Under the pieces are notes generated by a model. It did not search any database. It worked only from the letters and a program-made list of their open reading frames with translations, and was not told the origin of the DNA. The position numbers and the translations under genes are program-made. Shown piece after piece: positions 30,893 through 41,675 of a DNA stretch of 64,000 bases. Source of the stretch: Zerene cesonia (lineage: Eukaryota > Arthropoda > Insecta > Lepidoptera > Pieridae); the NCBI RefSeq assembly GCF_012273895.1, contig NC_052102.1, positions 9,976,002-10,040,001 of the forward strand. Reading direction: 5' to 3'. Each line of letters begins with the position of its first letter. Position 1 is the first letter of the stretch.

Positions 30893-31106
30893 TCCTACTA
30901 ATATTATAAATGCGAAAGTTTGTGATGATGTGTGTATGTTTGTTACACTTTCACGCAAAAACTTAATTAATAAATAATAAATTAATATACAATAATAAAT
31001 ATAATAGTAAATAATTGGACAACTGGAATAACATAATGGCAACTTGTTATCCCGATATTCCCACGGGATACAGACATACGGGGATGAAACCGCGGGGCGT
31101 AGCTAG
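30893..31106 (+). mobile_element. Helitron-like element (family A), core replaced
   Basis: Starts TCCTACTAATATTATAAATG and ends GGGGCGTAGCTAG. The core, where other copies have CTACTGAACCGATTGCAATG, is replaced by a TAATAAATAATAAATTAATA-type low-complexity stretch (about 30966-31015). Confidence 0.7.
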
Positions 31107-31116
31107 TAGGAGTAGG

Positions 31117-31280
31117 AATAGCGTAGGAATATCGGGATAAAAAGTTGCCTATGGGTTATTCCAGTTGTCCAGCTGTTTACGTACCAAATATCAATGCAAT
31201 CGGTTGAGCAGTTTTTGCGTGAAAGAGCAACAAACGGACACACATCCTTACAAACTTTCGCATCTACAATATTAGTAGGA
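31117..31280 (-). mobile_element. Helitron-like element (family A), 3' truncated
   Basis: An inverted copy lying about 10 bp from the end of the previous element. It lacks the hairpin and CTAG end and starts at GTAGGAATATCGGGATAAAA. The pair together forms an imperfect inverted repeat of almost 390 bp. Confidence 0.7.
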
Positions 31281-31496
31281 AGTAGGATGTGGGAACATAC
31301 ATACATATATTACCATGGATTTCATACCCAACAGCATTATCAGCAGGATACTCGTTGATAATTGATAAGCATATAATGATTCAGTAGTATCATAGTTTCG
31401 AGTTACAAAGAGTTTAGAATAGCACACTATAACAAAGTGTGCTAGTGTGAAACTGATTATAGTCTTCGAAATATCGAGATTTATCTATAAATTTAT

Positions 31497-31670
31497 AAAC
31501 TAATATTATAAAGAGGAAGAATTTGTATTTTTGTGTGTTTGTAATGGATAAACTCAAAAACTACTGGACCGATTTTAAAAAATTCTTTCACCTTTACAAA
31601 GCTGCAAAATCACTGAGTGACATGGCTATATATAAACCACGGACGAAGCGAACTGCTATTATTTGATAGA
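31497..31670 (+). mobile_element. Helitron-like element (family B)
   Basis: AAACTAATATTATAAAGAGG, ACTACTGGACCGATTTTAAA and ACCACGGACGAAGCGAAC. The CTAG end is mutated. Confidence 0.55.
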
Positions 31671-31859
31671 AGAAACATTGGTTTTTACTGAATTACAATA
31701 CGAAATTTATATATTTAATGGCAGCAACGACGTCATTGTAATAAACAGTCAGAAAGAATTTGATTTTTACGGCGTGATAAAAAGATAAAAGCAAGGAACC
31801 ATTTAGTCATCAATTACAGCATGTTATTCTGCAATATATATCGTTAACATGTAATATTG

Positions 31860-31900
31860 TTACTGGAACAAGCGATAAGCAATCTTATCTGATTCGCTTT
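31860..31900. promoter_or_regulatory. inverted GATA site pair
   Basis: GCGATAAGC and CTTATCTG (GATAA at 31874-31878, TTATC at 31885-31889) lie in a repeat-poor stretch. A palindromic double site is a known high-affinity arrangement for GATA factors. Function is inferred. Confidence 0.3.
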
Positions 31901-32084
31901 TAAACACTTTTTGCAATAACTGCGCGTGATTGCGATTTCAAATGTTTTTCATTACATGTATTTTTAAGAACCGTGTTTAGAAATTCACAAACAACATTTA
32001 AATAATAATATTTACTAAAATGTTGATTACTGCTATTGAAATAAATGTACTTAATACATACCTCCTGTTTTTTACTATTTCTTT

Positions 32085-32215
32085 ACCCAGTGGGTTGCCT
32101 GGAAGAGATCACTCTTTGGTGATAAGGTCGCCTTCTGTGCTGGTCTAGTTGTAAGGCCTTTATTTTTAAGGTTTATTTGTATACTAGTGGAATAAAGTGT
32201 TTAATAAATAAATGT
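32085..32215 (+). repeat. LINE 3' UTR with conserved hairpin and tail
   Basis: GGGTTGCCTGGAAGAGATCA, the self-complementary ATCACTCTTTGGTGAT and AAGGTCGCC are followed by GGAATAAAGTGTTTAATAAA, a polyadenylation-like tail. Confidence 0.55.
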
Positions 32216-32629
32216 TTGGCAAACAGATGTCCAATTTGCACGTAGTAAATTTTTATTTTACTATCTTCCTCATACATGAATTATTTGTTACAATGGTTAT
32301 CAAAATAAGCAATCATAAATTTTGTTAATTGAACGATAATTTAGACGTTTCTATAATAGACCATTTTGAATCCTATTCTGAAAACAATTATATACAATTT
32401 GCTTTGTGACGTTCCCAAAAACGAAGGTTCAAATTCGACTACATTTTTTGTTTGGTTAATGACACCGCGGGTTTTTAACCAATTGATATGATTATATTTG
32501 TCTTTGATAGGAAATTATTGTAATTTAGTTCCATTTTAGATCTGGAGTAGCACCTTGCCGCAGAAACGTCCGTGAACTTTTTTATAGGAACATTATTAAA
32601 CAATGTTCTTAGTTAATCGACGTTTTAAT

Positions 32630-32765
32630 TAATCTCTTTTTGGGTTGCCTGGTAGAGATCGATAAAGCCGCATGTGCATTGTTTTCTGATATATATTCAC
32701 GTTTTAAATGTATCCTATATGATGTACAATAAAGGCTTTTTCATTAATTCATTCAAAAGTGTTCT
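32630..32765 (+). repeat. LINE 3' UTR, second copy
   Basis: GGGTTGCCTGGTAGAGATCG, then AAGCCGC, then GATGTACAATAAAGGC with a CATTAATTCATTC end. The hairpin arm is partly deleted. Confidence 0.5.
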
Positions 32766-32984
32766 GCGTCACATGTCTCATAGATATCTAATTTAACAAA
32801 CAATAAAGCTATTTAACCCCTTATTCGCCAGGGGTCTTTTTGACCACAATGTCGCCCACCCCACTTTCCCACGGAGACACGCGCTGCGGCGTTGTTGATT
32901 TTGAGAGTTAAAATTGGCCCAAAAATCACAATTTGCAATACAGTTTTTGTCATTATTGGAATATTGTGTTAGTGTTGGTCTATT

Positions 32985-33132
32985 TGTATAGCAAAAGATT
33001 TCCCTTGGTTCTGCCGTAACTCGTGAACGGCTGGACCGATTTAAAAAATTCTTTAACCATTAGAAAGTTGCAATTACACTGAGTGATATAGGCTTATATA
33101 TGGGCCACGGGTGAAATCGAGGCCCAGCTAGT
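32985..33132 (+). mobile_element. Helitron-like element (family B)
   Basis: CTGCCGTAACTCGTGAACGG, GGACCGATTTAAAAAATTCT and GGGCCACGGGTGAAATCG, ending GGCCCAGCTAG. Confidence 0.6.
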
Positions 33133-33164
33133 ATATAATATAATATGTAGTTTAAAAGTATAAA

Positions 33165-33370
33165 AAAAATACTTAATTGAAAGAATTTTCTAAATTGTCT
33201 CACTCGCTCTTACACAGAGTATACGTAAGGAACTTATTGTATTGTCACTGATCCTTGATAAGTGTGCAAAGATTCGATTAAATCTATCTGTTCGAAGTGG
33301 GCCCAAAGAATCGTATACATACATACAAGTGAAGCTATTAAAAGCGAGTTTAAGATCTGTCAAAATAATT
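33165..33370 (+). repeat. interspersed repeat F
   Basis: AATTGTCTCACTCGCTCTTA, TATTGTATTGTCACTGATCC, GAAGTGGGCCCAAAGAATCG and GTGAAGCTATTAAAAGCG occur in the same order at 34.84-35.06 and 52.69-52.83 kb. The class is unknown; it is commonly seen next to a GAAGTCGGTT word. Confidence 0.5.
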
Positions 33371-33829
33371 ACAATTAGTATAAGTTGAGTATTTGATTTT
33401 TTACGGATATTTAATAAAATGAGTTATTCATAACAAATATTAATTTGTATTGATGAATCTTGTGTTGTTATCTCATAAAAACACAGATATGAAGGAATTG
33501 AAGATAATTGTTAAATTTATGTTATTTTTAAGCAATAAATCAATAATAGATCAGACTGTCGTGTTATATCAAATTGCATCATAATGAAAATTAAACAAAA
33601 GAAAACCATAGAGTTTCTACTCTACTCTTTTTAATTTAACGTTAATTTTATGAAGAAAATTTGTTTTATGTTCTCATTAACTGTGCAACATTTTAGTGCT
33701 ACTTAGGATTTCATTATTAATTTCTCATATACGAATATCGTGTCTAGTCCGTTGACAATAAGGGTTGTATTGGGGTAAAAACTTTCCAATTATTTAAACT
33801 AAGATTATCGTCAATATTGAATTAAGAGT

Positions 33830-34070
33830 TACATAACGTGCGACGCAAAACGGTACCATTGCATTGTTACCACGCACCCGAAATTGACCTTAACGGCACA
33901 GAAGATTCGCTTGTCGTATATTCTATTTTCCCTTGCAACGTTTACAGGGATTGATACAAATCTATGTGATAAGGACGATAAGTTTTATCTACTGGGATTA
34001 AATCGGTGGACGTTCTTGATCAGATAAACATTGATTATCGTGTGATCGTTTAATATATGTAGGTACGGAA
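33830..34070. promoter_or_regulatory. repeat-poor island with five GATA sites
   Basis: GATAA or its complement occurs at 33968, 33977, 33986, 34023 and 34035 within about 73 bp. The surrounding 240 bp is GC-richer and repeat-free (GCAAAACGGTACC, CACGCACCCGAAATTGACC). ush family proteins work with GATA factors, so this is a good candidate for a GATA-responsive enhancer in the presumed ush intron. Evidence is motif density only. Confidence 0.4.
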
Positions 34071-34189
34071 CGGCTGAATTTGTGCAATAAAATTGTAGAT
34101 TGTTATCTGAGTTGTTTTAAATTTTGTACAAAGGTGTATTTTGTGATTTTTTGCTTATTTAAAAAAGGTGAATGCTTGTTTTTTAGCTA

Positions 34190-34410
34190 CAACTAACTGT
34201 AAGCCCGCGTCTTCGTTCGGAGCCTAAGGAAAAGACATTTCCGGGGATTTCTCCGCCGTGATATTTTCAGGATAAAACAGTCCTTTGTACAGTCTCGGGT
34301 CTCAAACTAGATCTGTACAAAATTTCATCAAAATCGGTGTACTTTTTTCTGAGGTTATTCTGCTCCAACAAATAAACAACCTCTCGCTATATATTATAAT
34401 GTATAGATGC
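34190..34410 (-). mobile_element. Helitron-like element, degraded
   Basis: AAGCCCGCGTCTTCGTTCGG, then AAAATTTCATCAAAATCGGT. A relative is at 53.53-53.74 kb. Confidence 0.45.
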
Positions 34411-34479
34411 GAAAACAGCCTTGCATATTTTTTTTTTATGTGTCTTTTGTCTGTAATTTAATTAAAACCAATTATCATC

Positions 34480-34640
34480 CATATTTATTTATTTATTTAT
34501 TTATTTAACTCTTCAACAAGATTGTACATAGAACGAAACTTAAAGATAATAATAATACTGACTATACTAAAGCGTACAATTTGTTTGGCGGCCTTATCAC
34601 TTAGAAGTGATCTTTTCCAGGCAACCACGTATTTAGTGTA
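34480..34640 (-). repeat. LINE 3' UTR, inverted, with TTTA tail
   Basis: A TTTA microsatellite (about 34483-34507) is the tail. GGCGGCCTTATCACTTAGAA, GTGATCTTTTCCAGGCAACC is the inverted hairpin region shared with 32.1 kb. Confidence 0.55.
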
Positions 34641-34839
34641 AATCACTCGTTTATTATAAGTTGACTTGTGTTAATTATTGTTCATTGCAAATATAGTACC
34701 TATTATGGTCTATTTTCTATTTTTTAAATATCATTTACTGTTCTTACGCCCCGACTTTGCCTGTGGTACATATAGCACTCGGGGATCACGTACTATATAC
34801 CATATTTGAATAAAAAATGGTTTAAAGAACTAAAAGTAT

Positions 34840-35060
34840 AGAAGAATCAACGAAATTGTCTCACTTGCTCTTGGACATTATTTAATCGTGCCGATACTAA
34901 TCAGAATAATAAGATAAACTAATAAAATTATTGTATTGTCATCTATTTATAAGTGTACAAAGTTTGAAATAAATTCGTCCATTTGAAGTGGGTCAAAATC
35001 GAGTCTTATAGAGTGGTTTCATATATACAGGGGAAGTTAATAAAAGCGTGATCAAATGAC
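34840..35060 (+). repeat. interspersed repeat F
   Basis: AAATTGTCTCACTTGCTCTT, TTGTATTGTCATCTATTTAT, AAGTGGGTCAAAATCGAG and GGGGAAGTTAATAAAAGCGT. Confidence 0.5.
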
Positions 35061-35374
35061 TTTAGTAGTAATATTAAAATTATTTATACATTACTTATTC
35101 TATTCAATATATACTCTATGATTAATATGTATGATGGCTGGATATTTCTAATACTCTCTTAATCCGTTTCCAAAATTAGTGGATTAATTTTTTGATAGTA
35201 AGTGATCGATTATTTAAGATATAGTCGATAAAAAACTTTATCGTTTGTAGATTATGTTTCGTAAGATAGCGTTTTCCTCTATCTAGTTTATGGCTTTAAA
35301 TGTTTTCATTGAAACATCAATTTAATACCGATTTTTATGTAAGTATTATCGTCACAGCTTAATTTTTTATTCTG

Positions 35375-35545
35375 TATTTGTGTCCCGTGTCATGGGGTAT
35401 GGGACAGATGATATACATCTGTTTCACTGATCGCTTTTTCTTTATAGACACTTGTCTAGGTGGTCAGCTTTCAGTGTCCTGCCAGATCGAGACATTTGTA
35501 AGGCCCCACTGGGATACTAGCCCAGCACACCTCGGTTCTACGATA
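35375..35545 (-). repeat. SINE body (family T), rearranged head
   Basis: GTCCCGTGTCATGGGGTATG, GATGATATACATCTGTTTCA, GGTGGTCAGC and GTGTCCTGCCAGATCGAGAC follow the order of the full copy at 51.27 kb; the tRNA-like part at the right is reduced to CCTCGGTTCTACG. Confidence 0.6.
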
Positions 35546-35557
35546 AAATATGGTATA

Positions 35558-35740
35558 CTAGCTAGGCCCCGCGGTTTCACCCGCGTAAGTCCGTACCCCG
35601 TAGAAATATCGGGATAAAAAGATGTCTATATATTATTCCAGTTGTTCATTTCATTGCAATCGGTTCAGTAGTTTTTGCGTGAAAGAGCAACAAACACACA
35701 CACATCCTTACAAACTTTCACATTTATAATATTAGTAGGG
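35558..35740 (-). mobile_element. Helitron-like element (family A)
   Basis: Begins (minus-strand 3' end) CTAGGCCCCGCGGTTTCACC and ends ATTTATAATATTAGTAGGG. About 20 bp are missing in the middle after CCAGTTGTTC. Confidence 0.7.
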
Positions 35741-35759
35741 TAGTAGGACTAGTATGATA

Positions 35760-36350
35760 GTAGGATGTAATTTTAGAACATTTGTGCCTTATCCGGACCA
35801 TTGCCAAAGGATCTTGTTGAAAAAAACAGGAGGAATAAAATAAAGTAATTCAATTAAAAAATGGCGGCCAATTCAACGTGATAATTGCGTGAAGCATACC
35901 CAAATATGTCTGCCCACATATAAATCCACCCACACATGTGCGATAACGTCGCTTTTATCAACTCACTAATAAATAAATCAGACTATCTTTTGCCATCGAA
36001 CCAATGTGATATTCTAATTGGCAATGTCTGGCTTAGCCCCATCTGATATGAAAAATGAAACATGCAACGAAATGTTATAAATCGTTGCTTATATCTGTGC
36101 GACGGTAATAGTTTTTACTCTCTGACAATTGTCAATTTTGGCGCGCGATTTCTTTTTTTTTTTCTATAATCTTTTAATGCTTTACATTTTTTTTTATTAA
36201 TTATCATAATATAAAGGGACAATGTATTGCATAGAGTTTGTATTTTAATCTTTTGAAATTATTAAATTTGTGTATCAGAAAAACACGATTATATTACAAT
36301 ACGATTACATGCAACAAACACTTATCAAATAATGAGCAAATATACTTTAT
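35760..36350. other. no gene seen
   Basis: Non-coding. The part near 35880-36140 (GCGATAACGTCGCTTTTATC, TTTTGGCGCGCGATTTC) is repeat-poor and may belong with the ATCGAT island that follows. Confidence 0.3.
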
Positions 36351-36359
36351 CTATGTGTA

Positions 36360-36419
36360 ATCGATTTATTATCGTGTTCACTCGATGGTTGTCACATCGA
36401 TACATCGATTTCTATCGAT
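36360..36419. promoter_or_regulatory. cluster of four ATCGAT motifs
   Basis: ATCGAT at 36360, 36396, 36404 and 36414 (the last as TATCGAT). In flies (T)ATCGAT is the core of DREF and BEAF-32 sites, which mark promoters and domain boundaries. A lepidopteran counterpart is inferred. Confidence 0.35.
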
Positions 36420-37050
36420 TTTAGCTACCGTTTTTGTGATAACGTTACAAATATATCACATATTACGTGATCATTGATAACGCATAATATTTATATTCCA
36501 TTTTGTTTATTGTACGAAAAAAGTCTAGATATAGCTTGTCCATCTATGAATCTGATATTCATTTCTATATAAACGTAGTTTTACCCTGATTTGCTAACGG
36601 TTAAAATAATTTATAAGCATCTTTTCTGATATATTTACTTTGTATAACTACAAAAACTTAAAATCGTTGTATTCGAACATTAACCATAAATGCAATTCAT
36701 GAATAAGCAATTTGAAAAACAATAATACTTTTGTCTAAACAAAATATTGCATAACAATGACAATTCTACAAAAAAGATCACAGACGTTCCTGAGGAACAC
36801 TCAAAATTTTAAAATGGGATAAATTTCAAATTTTTTTTATGAAAATCAAAATTAATCACCTCAATGAAAAAAACCACGGAGTTACTGCGTACCAAACCAA
36901 ACAACAGTCTAATCGAGAACCTGTACGCACATCCAAAACCTGCTTCTATAATCTATTTCTGAACAAAAAATCCACTAGATGGAGCTATAACCAAATACAC
37001 AGCCGTGCTAATAATTGCGTATTGAAATAATAATCTAACACGAATACCGA
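36420..37050. other. no gene seen
   Basis: A+T-rich. CAACCATCCAC-type signals are absent. The 63-codon plus frame at 36839 has no family features. Confidence 0.35.
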
Positions 37051-37059
37051 CCATTGACA

Positions 37060-37195
37060 TGGGATCTCTTATCGAAGCGATAGCTTAGCGGATGCTGACG
37101 ATAAGGGATTTTTATAATAGAGGTGTGGGGGGCGGGGGGCCGCGGCGAGGGGGGGGCAGCGGCGTGATGGACGCATGTGTCGATGATTATCTCAT
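37060..37195. promoter_or_regulatory. G-quadruplex tract flanked by GATA sites
   Basis: Runs of 6, 6 and 8 G at 37127-37156 make a strong potential quadruplex (long runs can be split). GATA words lie on both sides: TTATC 37069, GATA 37079, GATAAG 37100 and TTATCT 37187. No repeat family matches. Confidence 0.4.
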
Positions 37196-37910
37196 GTTTG
37201 TGTAATTGTTTAAATAAATGTTAATAGTTTTTAAACGATTCGTCGATTTACGTGTGGGAGAAAGTGTTTTTTGTGGGGATTTGGGGGCTTTTTGTGGGGG
37301 ACGAAATTTGAGAAGTTACTGCCAATATACCTAAATGTATATTTTGTTTTGTTAATATTTCCATAATGTTAACATACTCATGATGATTAGATGTTAATTG
37401 CTTAGGTTTGAATCTCGCTTGTGTTGACGGGAAATTATTGAATTATTTTTATATTTAAAGCGTTTTTTATAGTCTATATAATATGGGAATTAACAATATC
37501 TCTATTACTTCTAACTTTAACATGCCTTGTTATAAATAAACCTTTATAGTTTCCGTTTTAAACTACTCTTAGTATTTTGACAGTCTACTATAAAGAGTTT
37601 CCATTAAATAATCATAACCATGTAATTGTATGTACTTTCGGAATTTATACCAAATATTTTTTTCTATTATTACATATTATTTATTTATATCATAAATAAA
37701 ATATACAAATTATATTGCACATAAATGTAATCGGCATTGACACCCATAACGCTAAAAGTAAGCTGTGGAAGAACAATAACGTATTTAGAAGCTAGAAATA
37801 TTCTAGCAAACCTAAGGTCACACCAAATACTATTCAAAAACTATACCAAATGCCAAATTTCCTATCAAACTCAAAAACAGTTACGTCAATTGGTTAAAAC
37901 CCCACAGAGA
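37196..37910. other. no gene seen
   Basis: A+T-rich spacer without recognised element. Confidence 0.35.
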
Positions 37911-37911
37911 T

Positions 37912-38085
37912 ATCTACACTAATATTATTGAGGAAAATTTTGTGTTTATGTATGTGTGTAATGTATTCACACAAAAACTATTGGATCGACCAAAAATTCT
38001 TTCTCCATACGAAAGCTGTAACTTCACTGACTGATATAGGCTAGGTATGTACCAAGGGCGAAGGCGGGGCGAACACCTAATGGAG
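37912..38085 (+). mobile_element. Helitron-like element (family B)
   Basis: CACTAATATTATTGAGGAAA, CACACAAAAACTATTGGATC and GTACCAAGGGCGAAGGCG. The CTAG end is mutated to CCTAATGG. Confidence 0.5.
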
Positions 38086-38650
38086 TAATATAGCCAAAAA
38101 ATATATAAAGTTGTTTTTGGACATTGATTGAAGTGTTTCTAAAAATTTAGTTGAATAAATAACTTGAACATGGTCATATAAACGGCAGATTACCAGACAT
38201 ACGTCCCACCTCCACAAATTGTATCATATATGATAGCTCGGACACGATTGAAATTAACCATAACCAATTAACAAACCCACGTGGTCACCAACCAATTAAT
38301 CCTAATGAATGCACAATAAAATTCTACACGAGCTGGATGGTTCTCGAATGTCCATTACTGTATTTACGTAAGATCACACTTGTGTGATGAAATTGCTGAT
38401 TACGAAGCGATACGTTATCATATAATAATTGGAACCTGTTTTAACAAAGTTTCTCAATAGCGTTTGATAACTTTTGAACCGTGATAGTGTGATAATCTGA
38501 TCGACAGTAATGTTTAAAATTTGTGGCTCGTTTTAATTTTACAAGTGGCCGTGTTTATAGGTTATTGGAATCTTGAGTTTATGCTTACGGTTTGGCTCGA
38601 AATAGTTTTTGTATGACTCATGTTGTTAACTTTATTAGTAAATGTAGGTT
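38086..38650. other. no gene seen
   Basis: Partly repeat-poor (38175-38480) with an imperfect run of CAACCAATTAATCC/CCAATTAAC words. No coding support. Confidence 0.3.
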
Positions 38651-38654
38651 TTGA

Positions 38655-38756
38655 GAAATTTTAAAAGAATAGAAAATATTTGAAAATTGCTACAGTTTCA
38701 ATGGCAAAATTCTCATTTATAAAACATTTCAATGCTATAAAACTAAAAATCAAATG
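38655..38756. repeat. SINE-body fragment, partly inverted
   Basis: GAGAAATTTTAAAAGAATAG is inverted relative to TTCTCATTTATAAAACATTT and CAATGCTATAAAACTAAAAA further right, the same two-way layout as at 15.24-15.35 kb. Confidence 0.55.
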
Positions 38757-38859
38757 TAGGTTTTGTTTGATAATAAGGTCTATACATAAAATTTATATAA
38801 AATATATAAGGTAGATAATAAGGTATTAATAATAATAGTTGAAGAGTTTTTGAACGTTA

Positions 38860-39005
38860 TAATCTCAGGAGCTACTGCACCGATTTCAAAAATTTTTCAA
38901 TTCAATTATGTTCTTCTCTAATTCTTATAATAATGTACGATCCTTGAGTGTCATAGGCTATGTATGCATATGTACCACGGGCGAAGCCTGGGCGGATCGC
39001 TAGTA
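38860..39005 (+). mobile_element. Helitron-like element (family B)
   Basis: GGAGCTACTGCACCGATTTC, GTGTCATAGGCTATGTATGC and TACCACGGGCGAAGCCTGGG, ending GATCGCTAG. Confidence 0.6.
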
Positions 39006-39131
39006 GCAAAATACAATTAATGCACAATATACCAATTAAACAGTGAAAGAATTTTTGTAATCGGCTCAGTAGTGCCAGAGATTACCTACAACATCACAAA
39101 CTCATAAATTAACAATTTTACCTCTTAATTA

Positions 39132-39322
39132 TCCTACTAATATTATAAATGCGAAAGTTCGCAAGAATGTGTGTGTGTTTGATGCTCTGTCACCCAAAAA
39201 CTACTGAACCGATTGCAATGAAATTTGGTAAGTAGACAGCTGGACAACTGGAATAACATATAGGCAACCCGATATTCCTACAGGATATGACTTTCGCGGG
39301 TGACATTTCGGGGCGCAGCTAG
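39132..39322 (+). mobile_element. Helitron-like element (family A)
   Basis: Starts TCCTACTAATATTATAAATG and ends GGGGCGCAGCTAG. The terminal stem is damaged (GTGACATTTCGGG), and CAACTTTTTATC of other copies is shortened. Confidence 0.75.
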
Positions 39323-40209
39323 TATTAATATAGATAAAATAAATACGCATTGAAAGTAAGCCTATTGGAATAAATTAAACAGGACAAATCAGTGAGTAAT
39401 TAATTGATTCATTTTGTACCATTAACGGATTTCGCGCAGTCTTTCAGTCATCTGCATTATATTATTTAGTTTATTCGCTCTTTGCAGTTGAAATGAGAAT
39501 GGATATCTCATGTTATTTTGTAGACAAGTATCTTTTCCTAGGCTACTAAGTTTCAAACTCAAATAGTTACTCATTCCACTAGAATTCCTTCAGAACTGCC
39601 TTTGTACTGTGAAAATAAAATACCAAACATTAATATTAATACATGCAATTTATATTTAACCATCTTTTTGGAAAGCAGATTTTAACTGGCAAGATACTGA
39701 AGTTGCTCTCTAAAATCAGGTCAATTTTATATTTATAAGGATATACATGTATATAATAAAATGTATAGAAAACCTATTTCATAAATCACTTCGTATGCAA
39801 TACATAGTTTTTCTGTTCACACGATTTTTTAAAAAGAAATACATTTGAATTACACGATTAACTCTACAAATGAAGACATTTTCTCCATTGTACCATACTT
39901 GGCAATACATATTAAACATAGGTATGTATTAATATACTAAGTACATACAAATTGCAATTTAAATAAAAACGATAGCTGAACATAATCGAGTTACAAAAGC
40001 TCAGACGTGCCTTATCATAGTGGTAATGTTTGGTAAACTGAGCTATCGTATCTTATACATTAGTTACATTGTAGTTATATTCTGTACTAACTTCTTACAT
40101 GGCAATGTTCCTTGGTACATTGTTTATAACCTGTGGATGTTCTGTTTTTTATTTTTTTTATTATCAACAGTCAGATATCAGGTTAAAATAGACCAATAAC
40201 TTACAAATA
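39323..40209. other. no gene seen
   Basis: A+T-rich spacer; nothing supportable. Confidence 0.35.
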
Positions 40210-40520
40210 TTTAGATGCATATGCATGAAAAGCAGTGATGGCTCAGTGGTGAGAACCTCGGACTTCAAAATCCATAAGTCGGGGTTCGAGACCGGGCGAG
40301 CGTGCAGGAAATAAATTTATTTTTCAATTTATCTGCGCATGTGGATAACATCACCACTGCTTAAACGGTGAAGGAAAACATCGTGAGGAAACCGGCATGT
40401 CCAAGAATTAAAAGTTCGACGACATGTGACATCTGCCAACCCGCACTTGGCCAGCGTGATGGATTATGGCCTGAACCCTCATAGGAGGCCTGTGTCCCAG
40501 CAGTGGGAACATATATGGGC

Positions 40521-40553
<33 letters not shown>

Positions 40554-40563
40554 AGATGCATAT
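40210..40563 (+). mobile_element. intact SINE with 13-bp target duplication
   Basis: TTTAGATGCATAT occurs at 40210-40222 and 40551-40563. The insert has a Pol III A box (TGGCTCAGTGGTGAG, about 40239) and B box (GGGGTTCGAGACC, about 40281). A conserved body follows (GTGAGGAAACCGGCATGTCC, CCAACCCGCACTTGGCCAGC) and a (GAT)n tail to 40550. This is the widespread lepidopteran tRNA-derived SINE type with a trinucleotide tail. The His-rich frame on the minus strand is just the tail. Confidence 0.85.
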
Positions 40564-41040
40564 ATTGTAAAATATTCTCGGTAGTTGAAGTTAAATCAGT
40601 AAAATAATTTTTTAAATACGTTTTCCATAAACGTATTAGTCTATACAAATGATCATTATTACACAAAATAGTTTTAAAATTGGAACACTATGGTTTCCAT
40701 CCAGCCAGCGCGAGCCAAATTCGATTTTCAAAAAGTCAATTCGAAAATAGAACAATGCCACAGTTAAATAAAAACAGATGCCACTATCAATAGCAGATAG
40801 TTAAAAGCGGAGATTCATTACGTTATCTAATCATGCACCATTAAGCGTTATCAGCGAGTTATCGCGTTATCACTCACAGATGAGCTGAACAAAGAGCATA
40901 GCTACATTTAGATCTCGTGACGACTAAAATTATGTTTTATATTACTATTTGAGTGCTTGGGCTATTAGGTCCCACTAGACGATAACTCCATAATAAATAT
41001 GGATTGGTTATCGAAATATTATAAAAACGGTTATCCTACT
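40564..41040. other. no gene seen
   Basis: The part near 40690-40930 is repeat-poor (CCAGCCAGCGCGAGCC, GCGTTATCAGCGAGTTATCG, with two TTATC words). No coding frame. Confidence 0.3.
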
Positions 41041-41048
41041 TCCTACTA

Positions 41049-41229
41049 TCTCTAATATATAAAATTCTCGTGTCACAGTTTTCGTTGCCATACTCCTCCG
41101 AAACGGCTTGACCGATTTTGATGAATTTTTTTGTGATTATCCGGTATCTATGAGAATCGGCCAACATCTATTTTTCATAGCCCTAAATGATAAGAGTAAG
41201 GCAGAACAGCGTTTGCCGGGTGCAGCTAG
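41049..41229 (+). mobile_element. Helitron-like element (family G)
   Basis: TCTCTAATATATAAAATTCT, GCCATACTCCTCCGAAACGG, ATCGGCCAACATC and AACAGCGTTTGCCGGGTG, ending CAGCTAG. It abuts a family-A copy with no gap. The plus frame crossing the junction is incidental. Confidence 0.65.
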
Positions 41230-41419
41230 TAACATTATAAATGCGAAAGTTTGTAAGGATGTGTGTGTGGGTTTGTTGCTCTTTCACGCAAAAACTGCTC
41301 AACGGATTGCAATGAAATTTGGTACGTAGACAGCTGGACAATATAAATAACACAGGCATTTTTATCTCGATATTCCTACGATACAGACTTAGGCGGGTGA
41401 AACCGCGGGGCGCATATAG
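41230..41419 (+). mobile_element. Helitron-like element (family A), tandem to the previous
   Basis: TAACATTATAAATGCGAAAG to GGGGCGCATATAG. It begins directly after the CTAG of the family-G copy, as expected for Helitrons inserting at or fusing with another end. Confidence 0.65.
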
Positions 41420-41449
41420 TTATTTATAATGTAACCGTAGATTGTAAAA

Positions 41450-41675
41450 TCTTTTTTTATCATACGAAGTCAAAATTGACATATGAATGATACAACAGGG
41501 GCTTTTATTAATATGACATCTTTCAGATTAATTTTGGTTGATTTTGGGGATAAAATCCTCTCTTCTTTCTCGGATATTAACATATCGATGTACCAATTTC
41601 ATTCAAATCTATTCAGTGGTTTATCGTAAACAGACAGACAGATAGAGTTACATTCGCATTTAAAAAATAAGTAGG
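41450..41675 (-). mobile_element. degraded Helitron-like repeat
   Basis: ATACAACAGGGGCTTTTATT, TACCAATTTCATTCAAATCT, ATTCAGTGGTTTATCGTAAA and CAGACAGACAGATAGAGTTA show the typical core and end words, with heavy decay. Confidence 0.4.

Noticed and set aside
40361..40666. Minus-strand frame with a run of histidines
   Set aside because: The His run is the reverse complement of the SINE (GAT)n tail.
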